From: Fimousia sp045616445
GTDB taxonomy: Bacteria; Bacillota; Clostridia; Lachnospirales; Lachnospiraceae
Reading direction: 5' to 3'
Assembly: GCA_045616445.1 (NCBI GenBank)
Contig: JAZLGR010000028.1
Span: 1 to 64,000 of the forward strand
Length of the DNA stretch: 64,000 nucleotides
The notes beneath the pieces were generated by a model, which did not search any database, was not told where the DNA came from, and worked only from the letters and a program-made list of their open reading frames with translations. Shown here piece by piece: positions 34,236 through 41,408 of this stretch (within the stretch, counting starts at the first letter, position 1; each line of letters opens with the position of its first letter). Made by a program: the position numbers and the translations under genes.

Positions 34236-35375
34236 ATGAACAATGTATTTGAAGGCAAAAAGCTCGGTTTTGGTTTGATGAGATTACCATCCCTTGATCC
34301 GGAAGATCCTTCCAAAATCGATGTGGAACAGTTAAAGACAATGGTAGATATCTTCATGGAAAGAGGATTTACCTATTTTGATACTGCATGGATGTATTGT
34401 GGCTTCCAGAGTGAGAATGCGATCAAAGAAGCATTGGTAGATCGTTATCCAAGAGACAGCTACACATTAGCAACCAAGCTTCACTCCAACTTCATCAAGA
34501 CAGAAGAAGATAGAGACAAGGTATTTGAAGAACAGAGAAGAAAAACCGGCGTGGAATACTTTGATTATTACTTAATCCACGACATCAATGTACATTCCAT
34601 CGAAGTGTACAACAAACTGAATGTATTTGACTGGGCGAAAGAGAAGAAAGCAGCTGGTCTTGCAAAGCATATCGGTTTCTCTTTCCACGATGGTCCTGAA
34701 TTATTAGACAAAGTGTTAACAGAACATCCAGAGCTTGAATTCGTTCAGATTCAGTTAAACTACTTAGACTATGACAGCCCAGCTGTTCAGTCCAGAAAAT
34801 GTTATGAAGTCTGCGTAAAACATGACAAACCAGTCATCATCATGGAACCTGTTAAGGGTGGCACATTAGTGAATATTCCTGAAATTGCGAAAGAAAGATT
34901 AAACCAGCTTGGACAGGACTTAAGTGTGGCTTCCTATGCAGTTCGTTTTGCAGCTTCCCATGAGAATGTTAAGATGGTACTTTCCGGTATGAGCAATATC
35001 GAACAGTTAGAAGATAATACAAGCTACATGCAGGATTTCAAACCATTAACAGAAGAAGAACAGGCAGCAATTGCTGATGTAGTAGATATCTTGAACAATG
35101 AAACAATGATTCCATGTACAGGATGTTCTTACTGTACAGATGGATGTCCACAGAATATTGCAATCCCTAAGTATTTCTCTTTATATAATAATGAGATGAA
35201 GGAAAATCCAGACAATGCAAAAGGATGGACAGCACAGAAAGCGTATTACAAAGCAATCGCAAAAGACTTTGGTAAAGCAAGTGACTGTATTGGTTGTGGC
35301 CAGTGTGAAGCAATCTGTCCTCAGCACTTATCCATCATCGAATACTTTGATGTTGTAAAAGAAAGATTTGAATAG
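34236..35375 (+). CDS. Aldo/keto reductase with C-terminal 4Fe-4S ferredoxin domain
   Basis: 379 residues. The start is ATG 34236, 6 bases after AGAGGTG; a GTG at 34227 lies inside the ribosome site. Residues 1-270 are an aldo/keto reductase TIM barrel (GFGLMRLPS, FDTAWMYCG with the catalytic Asp/Tyr region, IGFSFHDG, MEPVKGGTL). Residues about 285-379 carry two cysteine sets, CTGCSYCTDGCP and CIGCGQCEAICP, for two [4Fe-4S] clusters. This fusion is common in anaerobic Firmicutes, where electrons may come from ferredoxin. Its substrate is unknown. The stop is 4 bases before the DUF5714 start, so the two are probably co-translated partners. Confidence 0.9.
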   Translation: MNNVFEGKKLGFGLMRLPSLDPEDPSKIDVEQLKTMVDIFMERGFTYFDTAWMYCGFQSENAIKEALVDRYPRDSYTLATKLHSNFIKTEEDRDKVFEEQRRKTGVEYFDYYLIHDINVHSIEVYNKLNVFDWAKEKKAAGLAKHIGFSFHDGPELLDKVLTEHPELEFVQIQLNYLDYDSPAVQSRKCYEVCVKHDKPVIIMEPVKGGTLVNIPEIAKERLNQLGQDLSVASYAVRFAASHENVKMVLSGMSNIEQLEDNTSYMQDFKPLTEEEQAAIADVVDILNNETMIPCTGCSYCTDGCPQNIAIPKYFSLYNNEMKENPDNAKGWTAQKAYYKAIAKDFGKASDCIGCGQCEAICPQHLSIIEYFDVVKERFE

Positions 35376-35379
35376 AATA

Positions 35380-35940
35380 ATGGAAGTAAAAGATAAAGCG
35401 GTGCTCATTGTTGAAGCACTGAAGAAAGAAACTGGTATCAATCCAGTGGAAATCTTTAAAAAGATCGCAAAGGAAGACTTTGTAGCCATTCATGGTCCGG
35501 AGCATCATATCTTAGATGGTGGATCTATCTTAGTGGCTTATAAGAACGCAGGCGGTGATATAGATCTTGATCAGGCACTGGAAACATTGATGGAACGAGG
35601 TCTTAAGATGCCAGGCGCCATGTGTGGCCAGTGGGGTGTCTGCGGTGCCATTACATCCGTTGGTGCTGCACTTGCCATCATTGATCAGACTGGCCCACTC
35701 TCCACTGACGGAACCTGGGGAGAGCATATGACCTTTACTGCCAGTGCAGTAACACAGATGGCTCAGATCAATGGTCCTAGATGCTGTAAACGTGACGGCA
35801 TGATTGCCTTTGAGAATGGAATCAAGTATATCAATGAACACTACGATGTGACATTACCATACAGTGCCCAGGAATGTGAATTTACTGCAGAAAATATGCA
35901 GTGTATCAGGGAGCGTTGTCCATATTATAAGAAGGCGTAA
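35380..35940 (+). CDS. DUF5714-type cysteine-rich protein
   Basis: 186 residues from ATG 35380; a TTG at 35368 would overlap the preceding gene. It resembles DUF5714 proteins of anaerobes. Cysteines are grouped as CGQWGVCGA (about residues 85-93), CCKRDG (about 145) and CIRERCPY at the C-terminus, which could ligate an Fe-S cluster or metal. EHHILDGGSIL supplies histidines. It lies 4 bases after the ferredoxin-tailed aldo/keto reductase, suggesting a shared redox job. No reaction is known to me. A terminator and repeat copy 2 follow. Confidence 0.7.
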   Translation: MEVKDKAVLIVEALKKETGINPVEIFKKIAKEDFVAIHGPEHHILDGGSILVAYKNAGGDIDLDQALETLMERGLKMPGAMCGQWGVCGAITSVGAALAIIDQTGPLSTDGTWGEHMTFTASAVTQMAQINGPRCCKRDGMIAFENGIKYINEHYDVTLPYSAQECEFTAENMQCIRERCPYYKKA

Positions 35941-35980
35941 CCCTTGCGAAATTAGAATTAAAATTTCATAAGTGAATGAA

Positions 35981-36020
35981 GGATCAGAAACGAAAAATAT
36001 AAAGTTTCTGATCCTTTTTT
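35981..36020 (+). terminator. Terminator after the DUF5714 gene
   Basis: 11-base perfect stem GGATCAGAAAC / GTTTCTGATCC (35981-35991, 36004-36014) and six T. As at modA, the repeat element begins in its T run. Confidence 0.9.
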
Positions 36021-36146
36021 GAATATACAGGAAACTTCGTTTTCTGTATATTCAAAAACCCTCCGGGTGGATGCGCACCTCGCGGAGTGGTAGTTAATGC
36101 TTCGCATTCCGCTCGGGCGCGAAGTGTGCGTAGCACACTTTTTTAA
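36015..36146. repeat. 132-bp structured dispersed repeat, copy 2
   Basis: Only a handful of differences from copy 1 at 8709-8840. The pair T8715-A8747 in copy 1 is G36021-C36053 here, a compensatory change in the first helix. Other changes are a T deletion after CCGGG, one base in the spacer before the second arm of hairpin 2, and GTA for GAA in the last loop. It again follows a terminator directly. Between its end and the XRE gene (36147-36327) are a 12-base direct repeat, palindromes and a promoter but no gene. Confidence 0.8.
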
Positions 36147-36181
36147 TGGCTGATATACAGACGGGTGCATTTGCCCAAAAA

Positions 36182-36189
36182 TTCGCGAA
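36182..36189. promoter_or_regulatory. TTCGCGAA palindrome, possible second XRE operator
   Basis: Half-site TTCGCGA resembles TTCACGA of the 36254-36268 palindrome, 65 bases downstream. It may be another binding site of the encoded regulator; evidence is only similarity. Confidence 0.3.
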
Positions 36190-36253
36190 ATTTACATGCC
36201 CTATTAAGGAACAAAAAAACAAAGATGTAATCATAGTTTCAGGGGTGGAAAAC

Positions 36254-36268
36254 TTCACGAATCGTGAA
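36254..36268. promoter_or_regulatory. Operator candidate upstream of the XRE gene
   Basis: Perfect inverted repeat TTCACGA-A-TCGTGAA, ending 22 bases before the -10 TATAAT (36291-36296) and so overlapping the -35 position. Probably an autoregulatory site of the XRE protein. Confidence 0.55.
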
Positions 36269-36290
36269 TATAGAGCGTTTAAAACTTCTG

Positions 36291-36296
36291 TATAAT
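36291..36296 (+). promoter_or_regulatory. -10 element of the XRE gene
   Basis: Perfect TATAAT 31 bases upstream of the start codon, without a good -35. Confidence 0.5.
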
Positions 36297-36327
36297 GATT
36301 ACATGCCCTAAGCAAGGAGGCATGAAC

Positions 36328-36531
36328 ATGGGTAAATCGAACGTCATTGGAGAAAACATCAGACGCGTCAGAGTTAGGAATGGAGAGACTCAGGAACAGT
36401 TGGGTAAAGTAATTGGATATGGGGCCACCACCATCGCAAATTATGAGAGTGGTTATCGCCAGCCGGATATTCAGACTCTGGTCAAGATAGCGAATCATTA
36501 TGGCGTAAGTATCAATGAATTGATTGAGTAA
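36328..36531 (+). CDS. Small XRE-family helix-turn-helix regulator
   Basis: 67 residues from ATG 36328, 7 bases after AAGGAGG; ATGs at 36295 and 36322 are poorer, the latter being 1 base from the ribosome site. Almost the whole chain is a lambda-repressor-like HTH: GENIRRVRVRNGETQEQLG, YGATTIANYESGYRQPDIQTL, KIANHYGVSINELIE. There is no sensor or peptidase domain, so it needs a partner or acts alone. A palindrome at its promoter suggests autoregulation. A strong terminator follows. It lies next to repeat copy 2 and a duplicated 12-base segment, so the area may be rearranged. Confidence 0.88.
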   Translation: MGKSNVIGENIRRVRVRNGETQEQLGKVIGYGATTIANYESGYRQPDIQTLVKIANHYGVSINELIE

Positions 36532-36551
36532 CAGATATTGTGACAGGTAAG

Positions 36552-36587
36552 AGCACTGTGTGGAATAAATCCACACAGTGCTTTTTT
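36552..36587 (+). terminator. Terminator after the XRE gene
   Basis: 13-base perfect stem AGCACTGTGTGGA / TCCACACAGTGCT, ATAAA loop, five extra T. Confidence 0.92.
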
Positions 36588-36616
36588 AAGGTATGGAATG
36601 CGGAGCACACTATTTT

Positions 36617-36638
36617 CATTCATACATATGTATGAATG
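36617..36638. promoter_or_regulatory. 22-base perfect palindrome upstream of the second nitroreductase
   Basis: CATTCATACAT joined directly to its exact complement. It lies 47 bases before a TATAAT (36685-36690) and 87 before the nitroreductase start, so it could be an operator or a loopless inverted repeat. It does not resemble the XRE palindrome. Confidence 0.55.
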
Positions 36639-36724
36639 CACCGTTGAAGCTATTATTATTCTGTAAATAATAAGAAATATATAGTATAATTAGGAAGGAA
36701 ATAAAGAAATTGGAGGATTTGAAC

Positions 36725-37258
36725 ATGGAATTTAAACAATTAATCAAGGATAGAAGAAGCGTACGCAAATATGAAGAAGGAAGAACCATCAGCAAAGAAC
36801 TGATGGAAGAAATCATCACTGAGACATTATTGGCACCAACATGGAAAAACTCTGAAACTGGACGTTACTATGTTGCCATTACACCTGAAAAGATTGCTCA
36901 GGTTCGTGACTGTCTCCCTGATTTTAACCAGAAATCAACAGCAGATGCTGCAGGCTATATTGTGACAGCATACGTGAAGGATACAGCAGGATTTACCAAA
37001 AAAGAAGCAGATAATGAACTTGGTAACAAATGGGGTACCTATGATCTTGGACTTCAGAATTCCTATCTCTTATTAAGTGCTAGAAATCACGGTCTTGATA
37101 CACTGATCATGGGGCTTCGTGACAGCAAGAAGCTGGCTGAAGTATTCGATGTTCCTGAGGATGAAGAAATTGTATCTGTCATTGCCATTGGTTACAGAGA
37201 TGGCGAACCAGCTGTAAGACCTAGAAAAACAGCAGCTGACGTTGCCAAGATCTGCTAA
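36725..37258 (+). CDS. Nitroreductase family protein (second)
   Basis: 177 residues from ATG 36725, 8 bases after GGAGG; the upstream TTG (36710) lies at the ribosome site. The N-terminus FKQLIKDRRSVRKYEEGRTIS and LLAPTWKNSETGRYYVA are nitroreductase-type; TWKNSETGR replaces the usual APSAxNxQ, as in a subgroup of short clostridial enzymes. The YDLGLQNSYLLLSARNHGLDT segment and VIAIGYRDGEP are conserved. FMN binding is expected, the substrate is unknown. It precedes the split sensor locus by 44 bases without a terminator. Confidence 0.85.
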   Translation: MEFKQLIKDRRSVRKYEEGRTISKELMEEIITETLLAPTWKNSETGRYYVAITPEKIAQVRDCLPDFNQKSTADAAGYIVTAYVKDTAGFTKKEADNELGNKWGTYDLGLQNSYLLLSARNHGLDTLIMGLRDSKKLAEVFDVPEDEEIVSVIAIGYRDGEPAVRPRKTAADVAKIC

Positions 37259-37302
37259 TTATATCAACGCACTTGTATAACATTATTAATTAGGGAGTAA
37301 CA

Positions 37303-38013
37303 ATGATTTATGGTATTTTAGATAATCAGGAAGTTTGGTTGAGAAAATCAGCCAAAATGCTTCATGATTTTTTGGATCAACATGATATAGAAGGAGATAT
37401 TCTCACATTTGACAAGGCAGACAAGCTCCTTAAGGAGATACACAGCTTAGATGTAGTGTTCATGGACATTGAATTAAAAGAACAGATTGATGGAATTGAA
37501 GTATCGAAGCAGATCAATGCACTTCATCCGGATTGTCAGATTGTGTATGTTAGCGCCTATCTATCCTATGCCATGGATGTGTATGATACAGATCACAGCT
37601 ATTTCGTGGTAAAGGATCAGTTTGAAGATCGTCTGAAGGATATCATTCGCATTACCAAAGAACATGCGGATAAAAGTCTTCAGAAGCTCAGCTTGCACAT
37701 GATTGGAGAGGGTGATATCTATCAGTCGGTCAGAGAAATCCGATATTTTGAGAGAAACAGACGGGAAACCATCGTTCATACCACACAGGAGTCTTATCGA
37801 ATTTGGGATAAATTAGATTCTCTGTTGGAACAATTGCCGGAGGGAGACTTTATTCGTTGTCATACCAGTTATATGGTCAACTTAAATTATGTCAGGGAAT
37901 ATAGTAATGAACGATTTACACTTGATGATGGAATCGTTGTTTTGATCAGCAGAAAGTATCGAAAAGAAGTGGCTGATTACTACAGAAAGTGGTTAAAACA
38001 GCAATTATATTAA
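37303..38013 (+). CDS. LytTR-type response regulator (AgrA-like)
   Basis: 236 residues. The receiver domain (1-120) has the phosphoacceptor Asp55 in VVFMDIEL and the conserved Lys in FVVKDQFEDRL. The LytTR DNA-binding domain (about 130-236) has IRYFERNRRETIVHT, the DFIRCHTSYMVNLNYV strand and VLISRKYRKEV. AGGGAGTAACA precedes the ATG. It is the first gene of a tightly packed run with two AgrC-like membrane proteins and a short kinase, and would act on promoters carrying LytTR-type direct repeats; none was identified near the locus. Confidence 0.88.
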   Translation: MIYGILDNQEVWLRKSAKMLHDFLDQHDIEGDILTFDKADKLLKEIHSLDVVFMDIELKEQIDGIEVSKQINALHPDCQIVYVSAYLSYAMDVYDTDHSYFVVKDQFEDRLKDIIRITKEHADKSLQKLSLHMIGEGDIYQSVREIRYFERNRRETIVHTTQESYRIWDKLDSLLEQLPEGDFIRCHTSYMVNLNYVREYSNERFTLDDGIVVLISRKYRKEVADYYRKWLKQQLY

Positions 38014-38032
38014 AGGGGTAGGAATTTGTAAC

Positions 38033-39307
38033 GTGGAAAAACTCATTTTAATTGGGCTTCATTGGATTTTAGTATATGGTGTCAATTATTATGGACTGAT
38101 CATGATTACAGATCAGATGATGTATCGCAGACGATCTCTAAAACCGTTGATTATTGTGTGTTATATGCGTCTGATTCTGACTTGTATTGGTGCAACCTAT
38201 ATTTACTATTATTATGGAACTGAGGCAATCAATCATTCCAAGGGGATGACAATCTACGGTTCCGTCTGTACATTAATACATACAATTGTTATGTTCTGGA
38301 CCTATGAGAATGCTGGTGCATCTTTGCTTGGTGCAGTGGCGGAGATGGTTGATTATATAATCCTTAATATCTCCTATATTCCAGTGGCAATCATAAGGGG
38401 GAACAATCTGGCTAATATTATGACCATGGAACCATTGGTACCCACTGATTTTGTGTTCATGATCATCTTTTTCCCATTATTGTGGGCGGTAATTAAGTAT
38501 GGGCAGCATATCTTTGCTAATGTTAGAAAACTACAATTTAACAATAAGATATTCTGGATTTCGCTGTCCTATCTGTTATTCATATATACAAAGTATTGGG
38601 ATATAAGTGAGATGTTCAACTTCCTTGGCAGGAAAGAATCTCTGATGGCTTTAATCAGCTTTATGCCCGTTGTGGTCATCATTTGGATTTTATATGAATC
38701 TGATATGACGTTAGAATACGATTTCTTATTAAAGCAGAAGAAGATACAACATATCTATTATGGCGCACTCCGCAGCCAGATTTATAGTATTCAGAAGGAT
38801 ATGGAAGAGAGCCAGAGACACATCATGGGATTGTTAGAAGCTGAGGAAGAGCAGGGAGGAGACATTTACTTAGAAGAGTATATCAAAAGAATGAAGGCCC
38901 GCAGCCAGGTCATTTCTGCTGGCATCTACTGCCAGAATCAGATGGTAGATTCGGTGTTATTCTCTTATTCAGAACAGTTTGAAAAGCAGGATGTTGGTTT
39001 TACCGTAAAGGTGGCCAATGTATCCATGCGGGGGTTATCTGAGGATCAAATGTTTGAACTGCTCATCACCTTGTTAGACTTAGGATTGAATAATAAAAAA
39101 GGAGAGGATCTTACCTTCTCCATGAATCAGGTAAAGGGCAGACAGGTGATTGAACTTGGTGGACTGACCTCGAAACCGGATGCCCTTGCAATTAGAAGGG
39201 TTAAGGAAATCAGTACAAAGAATCATGGGTTATATGATCTGGTAAAAGAAAGAGGCGATTATCGATTCATCGTCTATATGGATTATCATAGAAAGAAAGC
39301 GAAGTAG
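38033..39307 (+). CDS. AgrC-like polytopic sensor with degenerate kinase core (pseudokinase 1)
   Basis: 424 residues; GTG start 9 bases after GTAGGA. Residues 1-222 contain six or seven membrane helices as in AgrC. The cytoplasmic part resembles GHKL kinases, but the H-box RHDxKNH is RSQIYSI (247-253), so the phosphorylated His is Ser248. The N-box NLxDNA is TLLDLG (346-351) and no G-box is found. It should neither autophosphorylate nor bind ATP well, but could still dimerise and sense. The next gene is a paralogue with nearly identical DNA in the cytoplasmic part. The intact kinase at 40583 may serve as its catalytic partner. No agrB or agrD is nearby. Confidence 0.75.
   Translation: MEKLILIGLHWILVYGVNYYGLIMITDQMMYRRRSLKPLIIVCYMRLILTCIGATYIYYYYGTEAINHSKGMTIYGSVCTLIHTIVMFWTYENAGASLLGAVAEMVDYIILNISYIPVAIIRGNNLANIMTMEPLVPTDFVFMIIFFPLLWAVIKYGQHIFANVRKLQFNNKIFWISLSYLLFIYTKYWDISEMFNFLGRKESLMALISFMPVVVIIWILYESDMTLEYDFLLKQKKIQHIYYGALRSQIYSIQKDMEESQRHIMGLLEAEEEQGGDIYLEEYIKRMKARSQVISAGIYCQNQMVDSVLFSYSEQFEKQDVGFTVKVANVSMRGLSEDQMFELLITLLDLGLNNKKGEDLTFSMNQVKGRQVIELGGLTSKPDALAIRRVKEISTKNHGLYDLVKERGDYRFIVYMDYHRKKAK
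38811..39042. repeat. Near-identical segment shared by the two pseudokinase genes, copy A
   Basis: Matches 40097-40328. One run of 79 bases is identical, including third codon positions, while the upstream membrane-coding halves differ widely. This suggests gene conversion of the cytoplasmic part or a recent duplication with fast change of the sensor part. Confidence 0.85.
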
Positions 39308-39312
39308 TTTCA

Positions 39313-40578
39313 ATGAATCAGGCAATTTTGACCGGCATACACTGGTTTTATATTTCTGTAATTAATTATATTGGTTTGGTATTGATCATCGATCAGATGA
39401 TGAACCGCAGAAGATCTCTGATTCCGATGTGGGCCATCTGTATCATTAGAGTATGCATTACAACTGGTTTGGTAACATATGTGTATCACTACTATGGAAT
39501 CGACGCGGTCAATCAAGCGAAAATCAATGTGATTAGTTCCTCCGTTCTGACATGGATACAGACATTTATTATGTTCTGGGTATATGAGAATGTAGGGGCA
39601 TCCTTCATTGCTGCTTTGGCAGAGATGACTTCATTTGGATTATTGACAGTCTGTAATTTACCTGGAGCTCTATTAAGCGGCACTGGAATAACTGGTATGG
39701 ACCAGTTATGGCTGAAACCGTTTTATATCTTTGATCTGCTATTGCCATTTATATATTTCCCTGTGGTTTATTTAATCGTGAATAAGGGACAGTTATTCTT
39801 TTCCAGGTGTCGAAAGCTTCGTTTTCAGAATAAGCCATTTTGGATTGCAATGACCATATTATTATTCTTTTATGTGAAATTATGGGATATCAGTCAGTAT
39901 TTCAATTATGCTACTCGAAGAGAGTTCGTAATCGCAATTTTTGTGATTCTTCCGACCATGGCTGTTTTATGGATGGTCTATGAATCGGGGGTGGATCTGG
40001 AACACGATTTCCTGCTTAAGCAGAAGAAGATGCAGCATATCTACTACGGTGCACTCAGAAGTCAGATTTATAGTATCCAGAAGGATATGGAACAGAGCCA
40101 GAGACACATCATGGGATTGTTAGAAGCTGAGGAAGCACATGGTGGAGACATTTACTTAGAAGAGTATATCAAAAGAATGAAGGCCCGCAGCCAGGTCCTT
40201 TCTGCTGGCATCTACTGCCAGAATCAGATGGTAGATTCGGTGTTATTCTCTTATTCAGAACAGTTTGAAAAGCAGGACGTTAGCTTTACAGTAAAGGTGG
40301 CCAATGTATCCATGCAGGGGTTATCTGAAGACAAATTATTTGAACTGCTCATCACTTTGTTAGACTTAGGATTGAATAATAAAAAGGGAGAGGCTCTTAC
40401 CATCTCAGTGAATCGGGTAAAGGGCAGACAGGTGATTGAACTTGAAGGAATTACTACAAAACCGGAAGCTTTGGCACTTAGGCGAATCAAGGAAATCAGT
40501 ACAGAGTTACATGGATTTTATGATATAGAAAAAGACGGACATAAAGTTCGCATGACTGTCTTTTTGGGAAGGAAATAA
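39313..40578 (+). CDS. AgrC-like polytopic sensor with degenerate kinase core (pseudokinase 2)
   Basis: 421 residues, start 5 bases after the first pseudokinase. It has the same architecture: six or seven membrane helices (1-222), then a coiled dimerisation segment with RSQIYSI in place of the RHDxKNH H-box and TLLDLG in place of the N-box. The N-terminal half differs strongly from pseudokinase 1 (for example TSFGLLTVCNLPGALLSG against VDYIILNISYIPVAII), so the two probably detect different ligands while keeping one shared output surface. The ribosome site is weak, which suggests coupling to the preceding gene. It is followed after 4 bases by the intact kinase. Confidence 0.75.
   Translation: MNQAILTGIHWFYISVINYIGLVLIIDQMMNRRRSLIPMWAICIIRVCITTGLVTYVYHYYGIDAVNQAKINVISSSVLTWIQTFIMFWVYENVGASFIAALAEMTSFGLLTVCNLPGALLSGTGITGMDQLWLKPFYIFDLLLPFIYFPVVYLIVNKGQLFFSRCRKLRFQNKPFWIAMTILLFFYVKLWDISQYFNYATRREFVIAIFVILPTMAVLWMVYESGVDLEHDFLLKQKKMQHIYYGALRSQIYSIQKDMEQSQRHIMGLLEAEEAHGGDIYLEEYIKRMKARSQVLSAGIYCQNQMVDSVLFSYSEQFEKQDVSFTVKVANVSMQGLSEDKLFELLITLLDLGLNNKKGEALTISVNRVKGRQVIELEGITTKPEALALRRIKEISTELHGFYDIEKDGHKVRMTVFLGRK
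40097..40328. repeat. Near-identical segment shared by the two pseudokinase genes, copy B
   Basis: Counterpart of 38811-39042; see the comparison there. It encodes the dimerisation and former ATP-binding region. Confidence 0.85.
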
Positions 40579-40582
40579 ACAT

Positions 40583-41308
40583 ATGATAAAATTTGCAATC
40601 ATTCTAATGGTCTTTTGTGCAATCTTTTTGGTATGGCGAATTACAAAAACGAGGGCGATGAGAAGAGAAGTACAGATGTTAAAAGCATATAGGGAATCCA
40701 TGGAGATGATCTACACTGGTATGGAGGAACGACTGGGACTTGTCAGAAAGTACAGACATGACCTGAAAAACCATATCATACTTTTGGAAGAACTGGCGGA
40801 CAAACGGACGGATATACACGGGTTGGATGACTTTGTGGAACATCAGAGGGATGTATTTGACAAGCTGAAAGAACATCGATTTGTAAAGGATGAAATCCTG
40901 GATACCCTGTTATCCATCAAATATCAGGAGTGTCAGGATAAAGAGATTCCTTGTGAGATTGTGGTTATGGATGAACTCTATGATGGCATTGATTCCACTG
41001 ATCTGATCACCCTTTTAATGAATCTTTTCGATAATGCCATCGAGGAGAATGAGAAGATTCCTGCGCGGGAAGAACGAGGAATCTGGATTCGCATGCAATA
41101 TGAAGGGGACGAAATCCACATCGAGCTTCACAACAGAATCAGAAAAGGAAGAAAGATTACGTTTCGTACCCAGAAGAAGGAAGGCATCCATGGTTTGGGC
41201 ATGAAGATCATTGAAGAAGTAATCCAAATCTATGATGGAACCCGTACTACTAAAGTAGATGATCAGGAACATGTCTTAAAAGACCTTATTATTTTGAAGG
41301 TCGCTTGA
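40583..41308 (+). CDS. Short GHKL histidine kinase with intact catalytic motifs
   Basis: 241 residues, much shorter than AgrC (about 430). One N-terminal membrane helix (4-19) is followed by a coiled linker. The H-box is complete, KYRHDLKNH with His59; the N-box is NLFDNAIEE and the G-box GIHGLGMK. It lacks a sensory domain of its own. GGAAGG precedes the ATG, 4 bases after pseudokinase 2. The simplest reading is that it phosphorylates the LytTR regulator at 37303 and is switched by one or both pseudokinases. That pairing is inferred from gene order and complementary domain loss. Confidence 0.85.
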   Translation: MIKFAIILMVFCAIFLVWRITKTRAMRREVQMLKAYRESMEMIYTGMEERLGLVRKYRHDLKNHIILLEELADKRTDIHGLDDFVEHQRDVFDKLKEHRFVKDEILDTLLSIKYQECQDKEIPCEIVVMDELYDGIDSTDLITLLMNLFDNAIEENEKIPAREERGIWIRMQYEGDEIHIELHNRIRKGRKITFRTQKKEGIHGLGMKIIEEVIQIYDGTRTTKVDDQEHVLKDLIILKVA

Positions 41309-41320
41309 TGAATATAGAAA

Positions 41321-41390
41321 GTTCCCTGGATAACCTTGCGTAAGGTAGTGTATATGGTATATGATTACCTTGAAATGATTAACAGGGAAC
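41321..41390 (+). ncRNA. Structured leader element before the HD gene (candidate)
   Basis: A perfect 8-base terminal stem GTTCCCTG (41321-41328) / CAGGGAAC (41383-41390) encloses 54 bases. Inside, AAGGT (41342-41346) can pair with ACCTT at 41333-41337 or, as AAGGTA, with TACCTT at 41366-41371, so two exclusive folds exist. It ends 18 bases before the HD start codon. No known riboswitch class is recognised; an operator is an alternative. Confidence 0.4.
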
Positions 41391-41408
41391 GAAAGAAAAG
41401 AGATATAT

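Noticed and set aside
37303..41308. Classical Agr quorum-sensing operon
   Set aside because: AgrA-like and AgrC-like proteins are present, but no AgrB protease or short AgrD peptide frame fits in any gap (all gaps under 50 bases inside the run, 100 after it).
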